A stretch of DNA of 64,000 bases. Source: Burkholderia sp. WP9 (GTDB lineage Bacteria; Pseudomonadota; Gammaproteobacteria; Burkholderiales; Burkholderiaceae). The notes beneath the pieces were generated by a model, which searched no databases, was not told the origin of the DNA, and saw only the letters and a list, made by a program, of their open reading frames with translations. Below, piece by piece: positions 39,164-48,610 of this stretch. A program made the translations under genes and the position numbers. How positions within the stretch are numbered: position 1 is the stretch's first letter; each line of letters starts with the position of its first letter. The stretch covers positions 930,001-994,000 of the forward strand of contig NZ_FNTG01000001.1 in NCBI RefSeq assembly GCF_900104795.1. The letters are read 5' to 3'.

Positions 39164-39637
39164 ATGTACACCAACATCGTAGTGGCGCTCGACGGCAGTG
39201 AAGCCTCAAAGCGGGCGCTGTCCGAAGCGATCCAGCTCGCCAGGCTCGCGCGCGGCAAATTGACGGCGGTTTTCGTGCTGGATCAGTCGGCGGCTTTCAC
39301 GTACGCGGGCGCCTGCGATCCGCATCTGCTGACAGACGCGGCGCGGCAAGTTGGGCAAAGCTTCCTGACCAGCGCGCTCGACCAGATGCGCGAACTCGAT
39401 GTCGCGGGCGATACGGAAATCGTCGAGACGCAAGGCATCGCCGAGGACATTGCCAGCGCGTTGCTGCGCTGTGCGGAACGCCGTGGCGCGGACCTGGTCG
39501 TGATGGGCACGCACGGGCGCCGCGGTTTGCGGCGCATGGTGCTCGGGAGCGTGGCCGAGCGGTTCGCGCGCTTTGCGACGTGTCCGGTGCTGCTGGTTCG
39601 CGAAGAGGTGGACACGGAGCATGACACACCGGCGTGA
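39164..39637 (+). CDS. Universal stress protein, single-domain
   Basis: 157 residues: NIVVALDGSEASKRALSEAI at the start, ATP loop VMGTHGRRGLRRMVLGSVAER and CPVLLVREE at the end. Very similar to the single-domain Usp at 33192. It lies 40 bp after the HPF-like gene and 42 bp before the zinc ADH gene, in one probable transcript. Confidence 0.92.
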   Translation: MYTNIVVALDGSEASKRALSEAIQLARLARGKLTAVFVLDQSAAFTYAGACDPHLLTDAARQVGQSFLTSALDQMRELDVAGDTEIVETQGIAEDIASALLRCAERRGADLVVMGTHGRRGLRRMVLGSVAERFARFATCPVLLVREEVDTEHDTPA

Positions 39638-39679
39638 TGCTCATCTCGCGGCGGCCCTGACTGATCAACGAGGAAAATC

Positions 39680-40720
39680 ATGAAAGCATTGGTGTATCAC
39701 GGTCCTGGAAAGAAATCGCTCGACGAGCGGCCCATGCCGCAACTCGCCTGCGCCACCGACGCCATTGTCAAGGTGACGCGCACGACGATCTGCGGCACCG
39801 ATCTCCACATCCTGAAGGGCGACGTTCCGACGTGCCAACCCGGCCGCATTCTCGGTCACGAAGGGGTGGGCATCGTGCAGCAGGTCGGCGCCGCGGTGAG
39901 TTCGTTGAAAGAGGGCGATCACGTGCTGATCTCTTGCATCTCCTCGTGCGGCAAGTGCGAGTATTGCCGGCGCGGTATGTATTCGCATTGCACGACCGGG
40001 GGCTGGATTCTCGGCAACCGCATCGACGGCACACAGGCAGAGTACGTGCGCATTCCGCATGCGGAGACGAGTCTTTATCCGATTCCCGCCGGTGCCGACG
40101 AAGAAGCGCTCGTGATGCTCTCCGACATCCTGCCGACCGGTTTCGAATGCGGCGTCCTCAATGGCAAGGTCCAGCCGGGCAGCACCGTGGCGATTGTCGG
40201 CGCGGGCCCGATCGGACTGGCGTCGCTGCTGACCGCGCAGTTCTATTCGCCGGCCCAGATCATCATGATCGATCGCGATGCAAGCCGCCTGGAGGTGGCG
40301 AGCCGTTTCGGGGCGACAGCGTGCATCGACAGCGGAATGGCCGAACCCATAGCCGAGGTGATGAAACTGACCGGCCATGTCGGCGTGGATTGCGCGATCG
40401 AGGCGGTGGGCGTGCCTGAAACTTTCGAGTTGTGCGAGGCGCTGGTCGCCCCTGGCGGCGTGATCGCCAATATCGGCGTGCATGGGGTCAAGGCGGATCT
40501 GCATCTGGAAACGCTCTGGGACCGCAACATCTCCATTACCACACGCCTTGTCGATACCGTCAGTACGCCGATGTTGCTGAAGACAGTAGGTTCCGGCAAG
40601 CTCGATCCTGCCAGGCTGATCACCCACCGCTTCCATCTCGAAGACGTGTTGAACGCCTACGAGACTTTCGGCTCCGCGGCGGATTCCCATGCGTTGAAGG
40701 TCATCATCGAAATGTCGTAG
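39680..40720 (+). CDS. Zinc-dependent alcohol dehydrogenase family protein
   Basis: 346 residues. Zinc ligands CGTDLH and GHEGVG; structural cysteines CGKCEYCRRGMYSHC; cofactor loop VGAGPIGLASLLTAQ. The central run GGWILGNRIDGTQAEYVRIPHA is typical of the isopropanol dehydrogenase/Zn-ADH group acting on secondary alcohols, acetaldehyde or formaldehyde. Third gene of the HPF-Usp-ADH unit. It could dispose of reducing equivalents during fermentation. Confidence 0.88.
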   Translation: MKALVYHGPGKKSLDERPMPQLACATDAIVKVTRTTICGTDLHILKGDVPTCQPGRILGHEGVGIVQQVGAAVSSLKEGDHVLISCISSCGKCEYCRRGMYSHCTTGGWILGNRIDGTQAEYVRIPHAETSLYPIPAGADEEALVMLSDILPTGFECGVLNGKVQPGSTVAIVGAGPIGLASLLTAQFYSPAQIIMIDRDASRLEVASRFGATACIDSGMAEPIAEVMKLTGHVGVDCAIEAVGVPETFELCEALVAPGGVIANIGVHGVKADLHLETLWDRNISITTRLVDTVSTPMLLKTVGSGKLDPARLITHRFHLEDVLNAYETFGSAADSHALKVIIEMS

Positions 40721-41025
40721 CGGCGGTGTCGGGTCGGTACAGCCGGGAGCCAGGATGCTGGCGAGGAAGTCGATTCGATCTGCCGCAGCGCCGCTCAGTT
40801 CGGGGTGGCGCAACCGCAACGCTGTGGCAGCAGGCACCGTGCGAAGAAGGCCCAGGTTGCGCGTTGCGCAGCTTTTCCTGAACCACGGGTCCCTTACAGG
40901 AACGCTCAAAATGAGGGTTGCGCGCGTGCACTCACGGTGCACGCGCGGCATGGGATTGCTGCGGGGATTGGGATTGCTTCGGAAGAGATGAGCGAGGGCT
41001 AGTCGCTCATCGGTCAGGCGGCAGG
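40721..41025. other. Intergenic region between convergent genes
   Basis: No gene is seen in this 305-bp stretch between the convergent ADH and acetyl-CoA synthetase genes. It contains one strong hairpin (40921-40947). Confidence 0.5.
40921..40947. terminator. Strong hairpin between convergent genes
   Basis: CGCGCGTGCA (40921-40930) and TGCACGCGCG (40938-40947) form a perfect 10-bp GC-rich stem with a 7-nt loop. It is a candidate bidirectional terminator, though no T-run follows on either strand. Confidence 0.5.
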
Positions 41026-43002
41026 TCAGGTGGCGTCGGCGAACTGCGAAATCACCGCGGGGTTTTCCACCGTCGACGTGTCCTGCGCGATGACTTCTCC
41101 TTTGGCCACCGAACGCAACAGCCGGCGTACCACCTTGCCGGAGCGCGTCTTCGGCATTGCGTCGCCGAAGCGGATGTCCTTGGGCTTGGCGATCGGGCCG
41201 ATCTCCTTGCCGATCCACGCGCGCAATTCGTCGGCCACGCGCTTCGCGTCAGCTCCGGACGGGCGCTCGGCCTTCAGCACCACGAACGCGACGATCGCCT
41301 CGCCGGCTGTTTCATCGGGGCGCCCGACCACCGCGGCTTCAGCCACCAACGGATGCGCGGCCAGCGCCGACTCGATTTCCATCGTCCCGAGCCGGTGCCC
41401 GGACACGTTCAGCACGTCGTCGATACGGCCAGTGATGGTGAAGTAGCCGGTCTCGCGGTCGCGGATTGCGCCATCGCCCGCGAGATAGAGCTTGCCGCCG
41501 AGTTCGTCGGGAAAATAGCCGTTGCGAAAGCGCTCCGGATTGCCCCAGATGGTCCGGATCATGGAAGGCCACGGTTTGCGGATGACGAGCACGCCGCCGT
41601 TTCCATTTGGCACGTCCTGGCCGGTTTCATCGACGATTGCCGCGTCGATACCGGGCATCGGCAAGGTGCATGAACCCGGCACCAGCGGCGTCACGCCCGG
41701 CAGCGGGGAGATCATGTGTCCGCCCGTTTCCGTCTGCCAGAAGGTGTCGAGCACAGGACAACGGCCACCGCCCACGTGCCGCGCGTACCACGTCCAGGCG
41801 CTCGGGTTGATCGGCTCGCCGACCGTGCCGAGCAGACGCAGACTGCTCAGGTCGAAGCTGTCCGGATGCACCGCATGATTCGCCTCGGCGGACTTGATGA
41901 GTGAGCGGATAGCCGTCGGCGCCGTATAGAAGATGCTGACCTTGTGGCGCTGGATCATCTCCCAGAACCGTCCCGCGTTCGGGTAGGTGGGCACGCCTTC
42001 GAAGATCACCTGCGTCGCGCCGACCGCGGTCGGGCCATAGCAGATATAGGTGTGACCGGTGATCCAGCCGATGTCAGCCGTACACCAGAACACATCCGCC
42101 GGCTTGATGTCGAAGGTCCACTTCATCGTCACGGCAGCCCACAGCAGATAACCGCCGGTGCTGTGCTGGACGCCCTTGGGCGTGCCCGTCGAACCGGAGG
42201 TATAGAGCACGAACAGCGGATGTTCCGCGCCGACCCACTCGGGCTCGCAGGTGTCCGGCTGGGCCGCTTCGAGTTCGTGAAGCCATTTGTCGCGCTCGGC
42301 GATCCACGGAATCTGGCCGCCCGTGCGCCGATAGATCGCCACCGTCTTGATGCCGGCGGTGCCGCCCATCGCGAGCGCTTCGTCGACGATCGTTTTGAGG
42401 GGCAGCGTCTTGCCGGCGCGAACCTGCTCGTCGGCGGTAATGATGGCGCACGCGCCGATGTCGACGATGCGTTCATGCAGCGACTTGGCGGAGAAGCCGC
42501 CAAACACCACCGAGTGCGGTGCGCCGATGCGCGCGCAGGCGAGCATCGCGACCACGCCTTCCACCGACATCGGCATATAGATCGCCACGCGGTCGCCTTT
42601 TTTCACGCCACGCGCTCGCAGCGCATTGGCGAGACGGCATACGCGGTGATACAGGGCCTGATAGGTGACATGAGTGATCTTGCCGTCGTCCGATTCGAAC
42701 ACGATCGCGGTCTTCTCCGCCAGTCCGTTGATCAGATTGCGATCGAGGCAGTTGTACGAAGCGTTCAGTTCGCCGTCTTCGAACCAGCGATAGAACGGCG
42801 CGTCGGTATCGTTCAGCACTTTCGTGAATGGGCGGCGCCAGTCCAGGTGTTCCCGGGCAAGACGCGCCCAGAAAGCTTCGTGATCCTGGCTCGCTTCGGC
42901 AACGAGGGCGCGATAGGCTTCCATGCCGTCGATGCTGGCATCCCGGGTAAGGGGTATTTGCAATGCGGTGGAGTCGGACGGGGCGGTATCGATGGTAGAC
43001 AT
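41026..43002 (-). CDS. acs: Acetyl-CoA synthetase
   Basis: 658 residues, full length for Acs. ATP-binding loop [20 protein letters not shown]; core motifs [15 protein letters not shown] and [12 protein letters not shown]; hinge [20 protein letters not shown]; acetylatable lysine in [14 protein letters not shown]. It converts acetate, CoA and ATP to acetyl-CoA. An FNR-type promoter lies upstream, which is unusual for an ATP-consuming enzyme. It could recover acetate, including that from PhnA, or supply acetyl-CoA for polyhydroxybutyrate. Confidence 0.94.
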   Translation of the reverse strand: MSTIDTAPSDSTALQIPLTRDASIDGMEAYRALVAEASQDHEAFWARLAREHLDWRRPFTKVLNDTDAPFYRWFEDGELNASYNCLDRNLINGLAEKTAIVFESDDGKITHVTYQALYHRVCRLANALRARGVKKGDRVAIYMPMSVEGVVAMLACARIGAPHSVVFGGFSAKSLHERIVDIGACAIITADEQVRAGKTLPLKTIVDEALAMGGTAGIKTVAIYRRTGGQIPWIAERDKWLHELEAAQPDTCEPEWVGAEHPLFVLYTSGSTGTPKGVQHSTGGYLLWAAVTMKWTFDIKPADVFWCTADIGWITGHTYICYGPTAVGATQVIFEGVPTYPNAGRFWEMIQRHKVSIFYTAPTAIRSLIKSAEANHAVHPDSFDLSSLRLLGTVGEPINPSAWTWYARHVGGGRCPVLDTFWQTETGGHMISPLPGVTPLVPGSCTLPMPGIDAAIVDETGQDVPNGNGGVLVIRKPWPSMIRTIWGNPERFRNGYFPDELGGKLYLAGDGAIRDRETGYFTITGRIDDVLNVSGHRLGTMEIESALAAHPLVAEAAVVGRPDETAGEAIVAFVVLKAERPSGADAKRVADELRAWIGKEIGPIAKPKDIRFGDAMPKTRSGKVVRRLLRSVAKGEVIAQDTSTVENPAVISQFADAT

Positions 43003-43147
43003 AGTCTCCTCACATGAGTCATGAAGGGATAAAGCACGTTAGTGCTTTACCGATGCGGGATGGCTCTTGTCGGCCATGCGGCGTCGGCATCCGAACTCGC
43101 ATTGCAGCGTGGACGGGCCGGCGTCAGATCAGCGTGCGTATGGAGCC

Positions 43148-43188
43148 ACTATGAAGGCGCGGCGGCTGGCGCCATTGATGCACATCAA
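43148..43188 (-). promoter_or_regulatory. FNR-type promoter, acs
   Basis: Box TTGATGCACATCAA (43175-43188) is a perfect consensus. Leftward, 21 bp then CATAGT (complement of 43148-43153), about 145 bp before the start codon. Confidence 0.72.
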
Positions 43189-43314
43189 CTGGAACGCGCC
43201 GCGCCGCCAAGGTCGTCGTGGGATTTTCCGCGCGCGACACGAGCCGCGGGCGTCAAATGCGCAAACGCGGGGCAGCGGATGCCGCGCACAGGCGCCGCAT
43301 CTAAGCAGGATCGT

Positions 43315-43986
43315 TCAGGAAGCCGGATCGCTAAGATCGAAGTGGCCGACGGTTTGTGCCAGCACGGGCAAGCTCTCACGCGAGAGACGCATTTCGGCGC
43401 CCAATGCGCTGCGGTTGAGCCAGCTTCGCGCGGCAACCGCGAGCCCCGCGGCGGCGCAAAACAGGTAGACGTTCTGCACGATCGTGCCGGCGCTTGCATA
43501 CGCGAACGGCTCACGTTGCGACGGGGCGATGTCGTGCATGCGTGCGAGGTCAGCCACGTAGACCAGTTCGAGTGGCGCTTCGCCGACGAAGTCCTGGTAG
43601 CCCGTCAGTGCGCGCAAATCGGCAGCGCTCACCAGTTCGAGGCAGTGTTCCAACGGGTCGTAGCGGTACATGCCGCCGGCCAGCGCCGCATAGATGTCGA
43701 TTTCGTGAAGGGCGAGGACCGATGGCGCCGTGCGTCCGCCACTGTCATCGGCCCCGCTGCGGTTGACGCCGTTGGCGGCCCAGAGCAACTGGCCAAGCGT
43801 TGCTTCGTCGAGTTCGGTCGTCGCGAAGCGGCGCGTGGTGCGCCGCTCCGAGAAGGTGTCCATGATCGGTCGGCCGCCGCTGCGCACGGGCGGTGGCAGC
43901 GTGATATGCGAGACCGGGTGGCCAACGACCGGGCGCGCGCGAGCGGGATCGCGCGTGGCGGTGCCGAGTCTGAAGAAATGTTTCAT
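43315..43986 (-). CDS. SagB/ThcOx-type nitroreductase-fold protein
   Basis: 223 residues. FMN-site residues RRTTRRF and then LGQLLWAANGVNRSG mark the SagB/nitroreductase group. The later part has FAYASAGTIVQNVYLFCAAAGLAVAARSW, typical of the dimer flavin site. The substrate is unknown; members reduce nitro compounds, quinones or flavins. It follows the Acg-like gene by 39 bp on the same strand, and the FNR-type promoter of that gene probably serves both. Confidence 0.87.
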   Translation of the reverse strand: MKHFFRLGTATRDPARARPVVGHPVSHITLPPPVRSGGRPIMDTFSERRTTRRFATTELDEATLGQLLWAANGVNRSGADDSGGRTAPSVLALHEIDIYAALAGGMYRYDPLEHCLELVSAADLRALTGYQDFVGEAPLELVYVADLARMHDIAPSQREPFAYASAGTIVQNVYLFCAAAGLAVAARSWLNRSALGAEMRLSRESLPVLAQTVGHFDLSDPAS

Positions 43987-44025
43987 CGCAGCCTCATCGA
44001 ACAGGCGTTGGGCACGCGTCGGTCC

Positions 44026-45057
44026 TCAGGACACAACTTCGGCAAGCGGACGGCGCGGCGAATGAGGCGCCGGCTTGCCGCGGCCGACGCGCAGCAGCAG
44101 TTGCGGAACGGCGTCCATGGCCAGCGTGGCGCCCAGCCGCTCACGCAGAAGGGTCAGTTCGATCGGCTGGTTCAGATACGACGCCGTGATCCCGGCATTC
44201 GCGGCGACCAGCAGCAGTCGCTCGAGTGCCTGGCCGGCTGCCAGCCACGCGGAGGCGTCGTCCGTCGATGTCGATATGCAGATGAGCAACGGAGACCCCG
44301 CGGCCAGCGCATGATGGGCCGCGGCGAGTCCGCCGCCGAGGTCGAAGGTCCGGATTACCGACGTGAGCAACGGCGCGGCCAGATCGAGCAGCACGGTCAT
44401 CCCGGCGGACAGCGCGGGCATGCCGTCTTCACGGCGCCGCGGATGAATCCAGCTAGCCAGTTCGCGGCGAAAACGCGGGTCCTTGAACTGGACCCGATCG
44501 GCCTCGGCGACCAGCTCGGCAAGACTCTCGCGCAGCGGCGCGCTGGAGATGCAGACCACATCCGCGCCTTCCGCCTCGGCGGCATCCGCGAGTTGTTGCT
44601 GGATCAGCGAAGGCAGCGGCTCATCCGCAAAAATTTCGCGGGTCGTGACGCGGCGGGCAATCGCCTGGAAGAGCGGCGCAAGACTGGCGTCGCAATGACC
44701 GTCGTGAACGATTCGCAAATGCGCCAGCACGTCGGGATCGGCGCGCGATGGAAACAGCGTGATGGCGTAGGCGAGCCCGAAGTAACTCAGCGCCACGCGC
44801 AGATTGAACAGCGCCGCGCCGCAACTCATGATCAGTTCGCGATCGAAGGGATCGACCACGGGCAGTGCGCGCAAACGATCCGCGCACACGGTCACGCTGT
44901 CGCCATCCAGAATGAAGTGCCACGGTTGCGTGTTGTGGTTGGACGGCGCCAGCACCGCATAGCGCAGCGCAAATCGCAGTTTCGCTTCGACGCTGGCGGT
45001 GGGGTCAAGCTGATGTTCGTCGACGGCCCAGGCGCCCGTCTGCGGCAGTGCGCTCAT
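44026..45057 (-). CDS. Acg-like nitroreductase family protein
   Basis: 343 residues from MSALPQTGAW, with CAGGAG 8 bp before this ATG; a start at 45090 is rejected. A tandem nitroreductase-fold protein: ALRYAVLAPSNHNTQPWHFILDGDSVTV at the front is typical of the Acg family. Mycobacterial Acg (Rv2032), controlled by DosR, sequesters FMN rather than acting as an enzyme. The same role is possible here. First gene of a two-gene unit with an FNR-type promoter. Confidence 0.85.
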   Translation of the reverse strand: MSALPQTGAWAVDEHQLDPTASVEAKLRFALRYAVLAPSNHNTQPWHFILDGDSVTVCADRLRALPVVDPFDRELIMSCGAALFNLRVALSYFGLAYAITLFPSRADPDVLAHLRIVHDGHCDASLAPLFQAIARRVTTREIFADEPLPSLIQQQLADAAEAEGADVVCISSAPLRESLAELVAEADRVQFKDPRFRRELASWIHPRRREDGMPALSAGMTVLLDLAAPLLTSVIRTFDLGGGLAAAHHALAAGSPLLICISTSTDDASAWLAAGQALERLLLVAANAGITASYLNQPIELTLLRERLGATLAMDAVPQLLLRVGRGKPAPHSPRRPLAEVVS

Positions 45058-45088
45058 GTCATGGTCTCCTGCACGATTCCATTCTGTC

Positions 45089-45130
45089 ACTGTGTCAGGT
45101 GCGCGCCGCGCGCGGATTGATCTGGATCAG
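45089..45130 (-). promoter_or_regulatory. FNR-type promoter, nitroreductase pair
   Basis: Box TTGATCTGGATCAG (45117-45130). Leftward, 22 bp then CACAGT (complement of 45089-45094), 32 bp before the start codon. Confidence 0.68.
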
Positions 45131-45157
45131 TTGGAATTGAACGGAGAGCGGCGCCTT

Positions 45158-46621
45158 CTATTCGTTGGGCCGGTCGCTTGCGTCAGTCGGCGTCGGCACG
45201 CTGTGGTCCGGCGCTGCATTCGCGATGGCGGCACACGGATCGACGCCCACCGTTCCCGCCGATCCGGGCAATTCGACGCTCTCGAGGTAGAGCGGCACCT
45301 CGCAGCGCCAGTGAAAGGTTTCCTCGATGTGACGGCGCATCGCATCGGCGGCGGCGGGTTCGCCGTGCGTGACGAAGGTCCGCTGCGGCGGCTGCGGAAT
45401 CGAGCGCAGCCATGACAGTGTCTCGGCGTAATCGGCATGGGCCGACAACGACGACAGGCTCACCACCGAAGCGCGCACACGCACGTAGTCGCCGTGAATC
45501 TTGATCGTCGGCGCGCCGGCGGCAAGCGCCGCGCCGCGCGTGCCGGCCGCCTGGTAGCCGACCAGCGCGATCGTGTTGCGAGGATCGGGGGCGAAGGCTT
45601 TCAGATGATGCACGACCCGGCCGCCCGTCGCCATGCCGCTGCCCGCGATGATGACTCGTGGACCATTCAGACCCAGAATTGCTTTGGATTCCTCGACGGT
45701 GTGCACCATGTGCGCGGCGTTGCTGATTGCGTTGGCTTCTGTCGAACTCAGCCGGTGTTCGCCGACGTGATGCCGGTACAGCTGCGTGACGCTCGTCGCC
45801 ATCGGACTGTCGAGAAATACCGGCACGTTCGCCATGCGGCCGGTGGCTTTCAGTTGCACGATGTAATGAAGGATCGATTGCGCGCGCCCCACCGCGAAAC
45901 AGGGAATCACGACGACACCGCCGCGCCGGAAAGTGCTCGCGAAGACTTCCGCCAGTTCGGTGGCGGGATCGGTCCTGTCGTGCAGGCGGTCGCCGTAAGT
46001 GGATTCGACGATCAGGTAGTCGGCACGGGCGAGCGGCATGGGCGCGCGCATGATCGGGTCGTCTGGGCGGCCGAGGTCGCCGGAGAAGGCGATGACCTTG
46101 CCCTCGACGCACAGCACCACACTCGCGGCGCCGAGAATGTGCCCGGCCGGCAGCAGGCGGAAACACGCATGGTCGTTCAATTGTTTCGGCACGTCGAACT
46201 CGCGCGGCTTGAGCAGCTCAAGCGCATTCTCGGCATCTTCCAGCGTATACAGCGGCAGCGCCGGATGATGTTTCGACAAACCGTGGCGGTTGGCGTAGGC
46301 GGCTTCTTCTTCCTGCAGTCTGGCGCTGTCGCGCAGCATCACCTGGCACAGGTCACGGGTGCCGCGAGTGCAATAGACCGGCCCGCGATAGCCCATGCGC
46401 CTAAGCACCGGCAGGTAGCCGCTGTGATCCAGATGCGCGTGGGTCAGGATAACGGCGTCCAGTTTTGCGACGTCGATTGGCAAGGGATTCCAGTTGCGCA
46501 GACGCTGATTCTTCGTGCCCTGAAACAGGCCGCAGTCGATCAGAATCCGCAGGCCAGCGCCTTCCAGTAGATACTTCGAGCCGGTGACGGTTTCCGCCGC
46601 ACCAAGAAAGGTCAGCTTCAT
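45158..46621 (-). CDS. Metallo-beta-lactamase / beta-CASP RNA-processing exonuclease family
   Basis: 487 residues. The zinc site is HAHLDHSG (61-68), then AGHILGAAS, SGDLGRPD and ESTYGDR. The beta-CASP region contains IPCFAVGRAQSILHYI, GSGMATGGRVVHH and SSLSAHADY. Homologues process RNA 3' ends. Here it could take part in RNA turnover during anoxic shift-down. It follows a small gene (46690) on the same strand and could share its promoter. Confidence 0.9.
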   Translation of the reverse strand: MKLTFLGAAETVTGSKYLLEGAGLRILIDCGLFQGTKNQRLRNWNPLPIDVAKLDAVILTHAHLDHSGYLPVLRRMGYRGPVYCTRGTRDLCQVMLRDSARLQEEEAAYANRHGLSKHHPALPLYTLEDAENALELLKPREFDVPKQLNDHACFRLLPAGHILGAASVVLCVEGKVIAFSGDLGRPDDPIMRAPMPLARADYLIVESTYGDRLHDRTDPATELAEVFASTFRRGGVVVIPCFAVGRAQSILHYIVQLKATGRMANVPVFLDSPMATSVTQLYRHHVGEHRLSSTEANAISNAAHMVHTVEESKAILGLNGPRVIIAGSGMATGGRVVHHLKAFAPDPRNTIALVGYQAAGTRGAALAAGAPTIKIHGDYVRVRASVVSLSSLSAHADYAETLSWLRSIPQPPQRTFVTHGEPAAADAMRRHIEETFHWRCEVPLYLESVELPGSAGTVGVDPCAAIANAAPDHSVPTPTDASDRPNE

Positions 46622-46689
46622 GTCGCACCTTCTGTCAGAAATGGCCGCACATGGCCGTGAGGGATGCTCAACGCGAGTTCAACGCGCGT

Positions 46690-46929
46690 TCAACGCGCCG
46701 CGGTTTGCGTGGAGCCGTTGCAAAGCGCTCGAGCGAAGCGCCGGAAGGCGTTGAGCGAGCCGGCAATGCTCTGGTATTTTTCGCCGCCGATCTGGCCGTC
46801 GAGCGTGACCAGCATGCCCGCCTCGCGGGCCAGCGTGAGAATCCGGTTGATATCGTCGGTGGCGTCGAGTGCTTCGCGCAGCGTGCCGTCAGGCGACATC
46901 GTGTGGGCGTGCAAAGCGGTGGTCGGCAT
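46690..46929 (-). CDS. Hypothetical small protein
   Basis: 79 residues from MPTTALHAHTMSPDG; AGGAG is 6 bp before this ATG, and a longer frame to 47025 has no such site. The protein is soluble: DATDDINRILTLAREAGMLVTLDGQIGG, then YQSIAGSLNAFRRFARAL. No family is recognised. It precedes the beta-CASP gene by 68 bp. A partial FNR half-site (TTGACGCAG, complement of 47074-47082) lies upstream, but the other half is missing. Confidence 0.55.
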   Translation of the reverse strand: MPTTALHAHTMSPDGTLREALDATDDINRILTLAREAGMLVTLDGQIGGEKYQSIAGSLNAFRRFARALCNGSTQTAAR

Positions 46930-47164
46930 GATGGTCTCCTGATGACAGGGCAGGTATGACAAGACTGCGTTTCCTGCCGCGTGAACGTATCGATTGGTGC
47001 TTCGGATGAATTCAGTATTGGTCATCGAACAGGCGGGATAAATCAGGTGTCGCTGAGACTAGGGTAGGTGTTCCTGCGTCAATGTCAGCCTTTCCCTACA
47101 CGGCCGGGCACGATGGATGTTAGGGAAAACGCGGCGTAGCGCGATGCTGCTCCCACGCTGGACG

Positions 47165-47206
47165 ATGATCCAGGTCAAATGCCTTGGGGCGTCCTGCCCA
47201 TACTTT
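47165..47206 (+). promoter_or_regulatory. FNR-type promoter, lipoprotein-K+ channel unit
   Basis: Box ATGATCCAGGTCAA (47165-47178), 22 bp, then TACTTT (47201-47206), 84 bp before the lipoprotein start. Confidence 0.65.
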
Positions 47207-47289
47207 TGTAAATGGGTAACTTTCTAAAAACAGGCCAGTGGTGTGCAACGGCGCATTGCGCGGTTGAACGTAACAATGGGCAGGCTGAT

Positions 47290-47736
47290 ATGAAATACGG
47301 GCGGCTGGCAGCTTTTGCGCTGCCGATAATCATCCTTGCTGGCTGCAGCACCGAAGCGAGCGTCGCCGCGCACCGCGACACCGAGATCGCGTTGGAAACG
47401 GCGCGCGATCAGGCGCACGTGGACTGTTCTTCTTCTGCCGAATGCGACCGGATATGGAGCCGCACGAGACTGTACGTCGCACAACGCTCAGTGACGCCGA
47501 TCCGGCGCGCGGACGACACGACGATCGAAACGGCAGAGCCGCACATGTTCGGCGCCGTCTATGTGTGGGCAATGCGGACAAGCAACGCCAGCGGCGTGTC
47601 GACCATCGAGGTCAAAGGCATGTGCCGGGGTATGTACCGCGCGGACGGCAACCCCGGATGGTTGTACGGAACGTGTGCTAAACAGATCCGCTCGGTCGAA
47701 ACGGATTTCCGCGCGTTCGTCGGCGCGGCGTCATGA
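47290..47736 (+). CDS. Putative lipoprotein
   Basis: 148 residues from MKYGRLAAFALPIIILAGCS. The lipobox ILAGC places lipidated Cys at about residue 19. The mature domain has four further cysteines in pairs (CSSSAECDRIW; MCRGMY...GTC) that may form disulfides. No family I can name. It is followed 14 bp later by a K+ channel gene and shares its FNR-type promoter. Confidence 0.75.
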   Translation: MKYGRLAAFALPIIILAGCSTEASVAAHRDTEIALETARDQAHVDCSSSAECDRIWSRTRLYVAQRSVTPIRRADDTTIETAEPHMFGAVYVWAMRTSNASGVSTIEVKGMCRGMYRADGNPGWLYGTCAKQIRSVETDFRAFVGAAS

Positions 47737-47749
47737 CGACGGTGGCGAT

Positions 47750-48610
47750 ATGAAGGAGAGTTGGTACATTGCCGGTCTCGCCGGCGTCGACCCTCACGAC
47801 GACCCGCGAGCTGTGCGGGCATGGCGCTGGATGCAGTGGGCGCTATTCGCTTTGAGCCTGCTTGCCATTCCCGCATTCTATTTCGAACTGGCCGCCGCCT
47901 CCCCGTTTCATCTGGCCGGCCGTGCGCTCTACGCCTGCATGTCCGCCGGATACGTGGTGGTGCTGGCGCGAATGGCCTGTTTGAGCCGCAAGCCCAAGCG
48001 TTTCCTCATGCGCAACGGTTACGATGTCCTGATCGCGGCCAGCTCGGCGATCAGCGTGGCGTGGGGCGTGTCGACGTGGTCGTCTGCCGAATGGGTGTTG
48101 CGCATCGTTTTCGTGGGGCTGGTGGCGGCGCGCATCGTGTTGTCGTTACGAGGGTTTTTCTCGCCTGGGCGCCTGGGATTGCTGCTGGTGACAGCCGTGT
48201 TGCTGCTCGCGTCCGCGGGTGCGGGGTTTTACTGGCTCGAACCGGGCGTGCATACGTACGCTGAAGGCGTGTGGCTCGCATTCGAAAGCAGTGCGACAGT
48301 CGGCTATGGCGACATGGCGCCGACCACGCCCGCGTCACGTGTTCTCGCGGCCTTCGTGGTGTTGCTCGGCTACGGTCTGTTGTCGCTGGTTTTTGCCAGC
48401 ATTGCCGCGATTTTCGTCGAACAGGAAGAGCGGATTCTGCGGCGCGAAATGCATCGCGATATCAAGGCATTGCGCGACGAGATTGCCGAGCTGAGAAAGG
48501 ATGTGCAGTCCGCAGGCGGCGAAACACGCGTTGCCGCGGTTGCAAGCGAGCCGGTCAGCCCGGCTGCGTCTCATCCGGGCGAATCGCGCTCAGCGGAATC
48601 CTCGCGGTGA
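47750..48610 (+). CDS. Potassium channel (voltage-gated-like, six-helix)
   Basis: 286 residues from MKESWYIAGLAG with several membrane helices. The selectivity filter TVGYGDMAPTTPASR is complete and is followed by the S6 helix FVVLLGYGLLSLVFASIAAIFVE. The C-terminal coiled coil (EERILRREMHRDIKALRDEIAELRKDV) fits channel assembly. The voltage-sensor pattern is weak, so gating is uncertain. Its last 56 bp overlap the 3' end of the opposite histidine kinase gene. Confidence 0.9.
   Translation: MKESWYIAGLAGVDPHDDPRAVRAWRWMQWALFALSLLAIPAFYFELAAASPFHLAGRALYACMSAGYVVVLARMACLSRKPKRFLMRNGYDVLIAASSAISVAWGVSTWSSAEWVLRIVFVGLVAARIVLSLRGFFSPGRLGLLLVTAVLLLASAGAGFYWLEPGVHTYAEGVWLAFESSATVGYGDMAPTTPASRVLAAFVVLLGYGLLSLVFASIAAIFVEQEERILRREMHRDIKALRDEIAELRKDVQSAGGETRVAAVASEPVSPAASHPGESRSAESSR

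Noticed and set aside
39665..41218. 517-residue minus-strand open frame
   Set aside because: It overlaps the intact zinc ADH gene on the other strand and the end of acs, with no recognisable domain.
43042..45120. 692-residue plus-strand open frame
   Set aside because: It lies antisense to two nitroreductase-fold genes with clear motifs. Its sequence is Arg/His/Gln-rich and unlike any family, as expected for a high-GC shadow frame.
47069..47082. FNR-like box upstream of the 46690 gene (TTGACGCAGGAACA on the minus strand)
   Set aside because: Only one half-site is intact, and no good -10 lies at 21-23 bp, so it was not counted among the sixteen.
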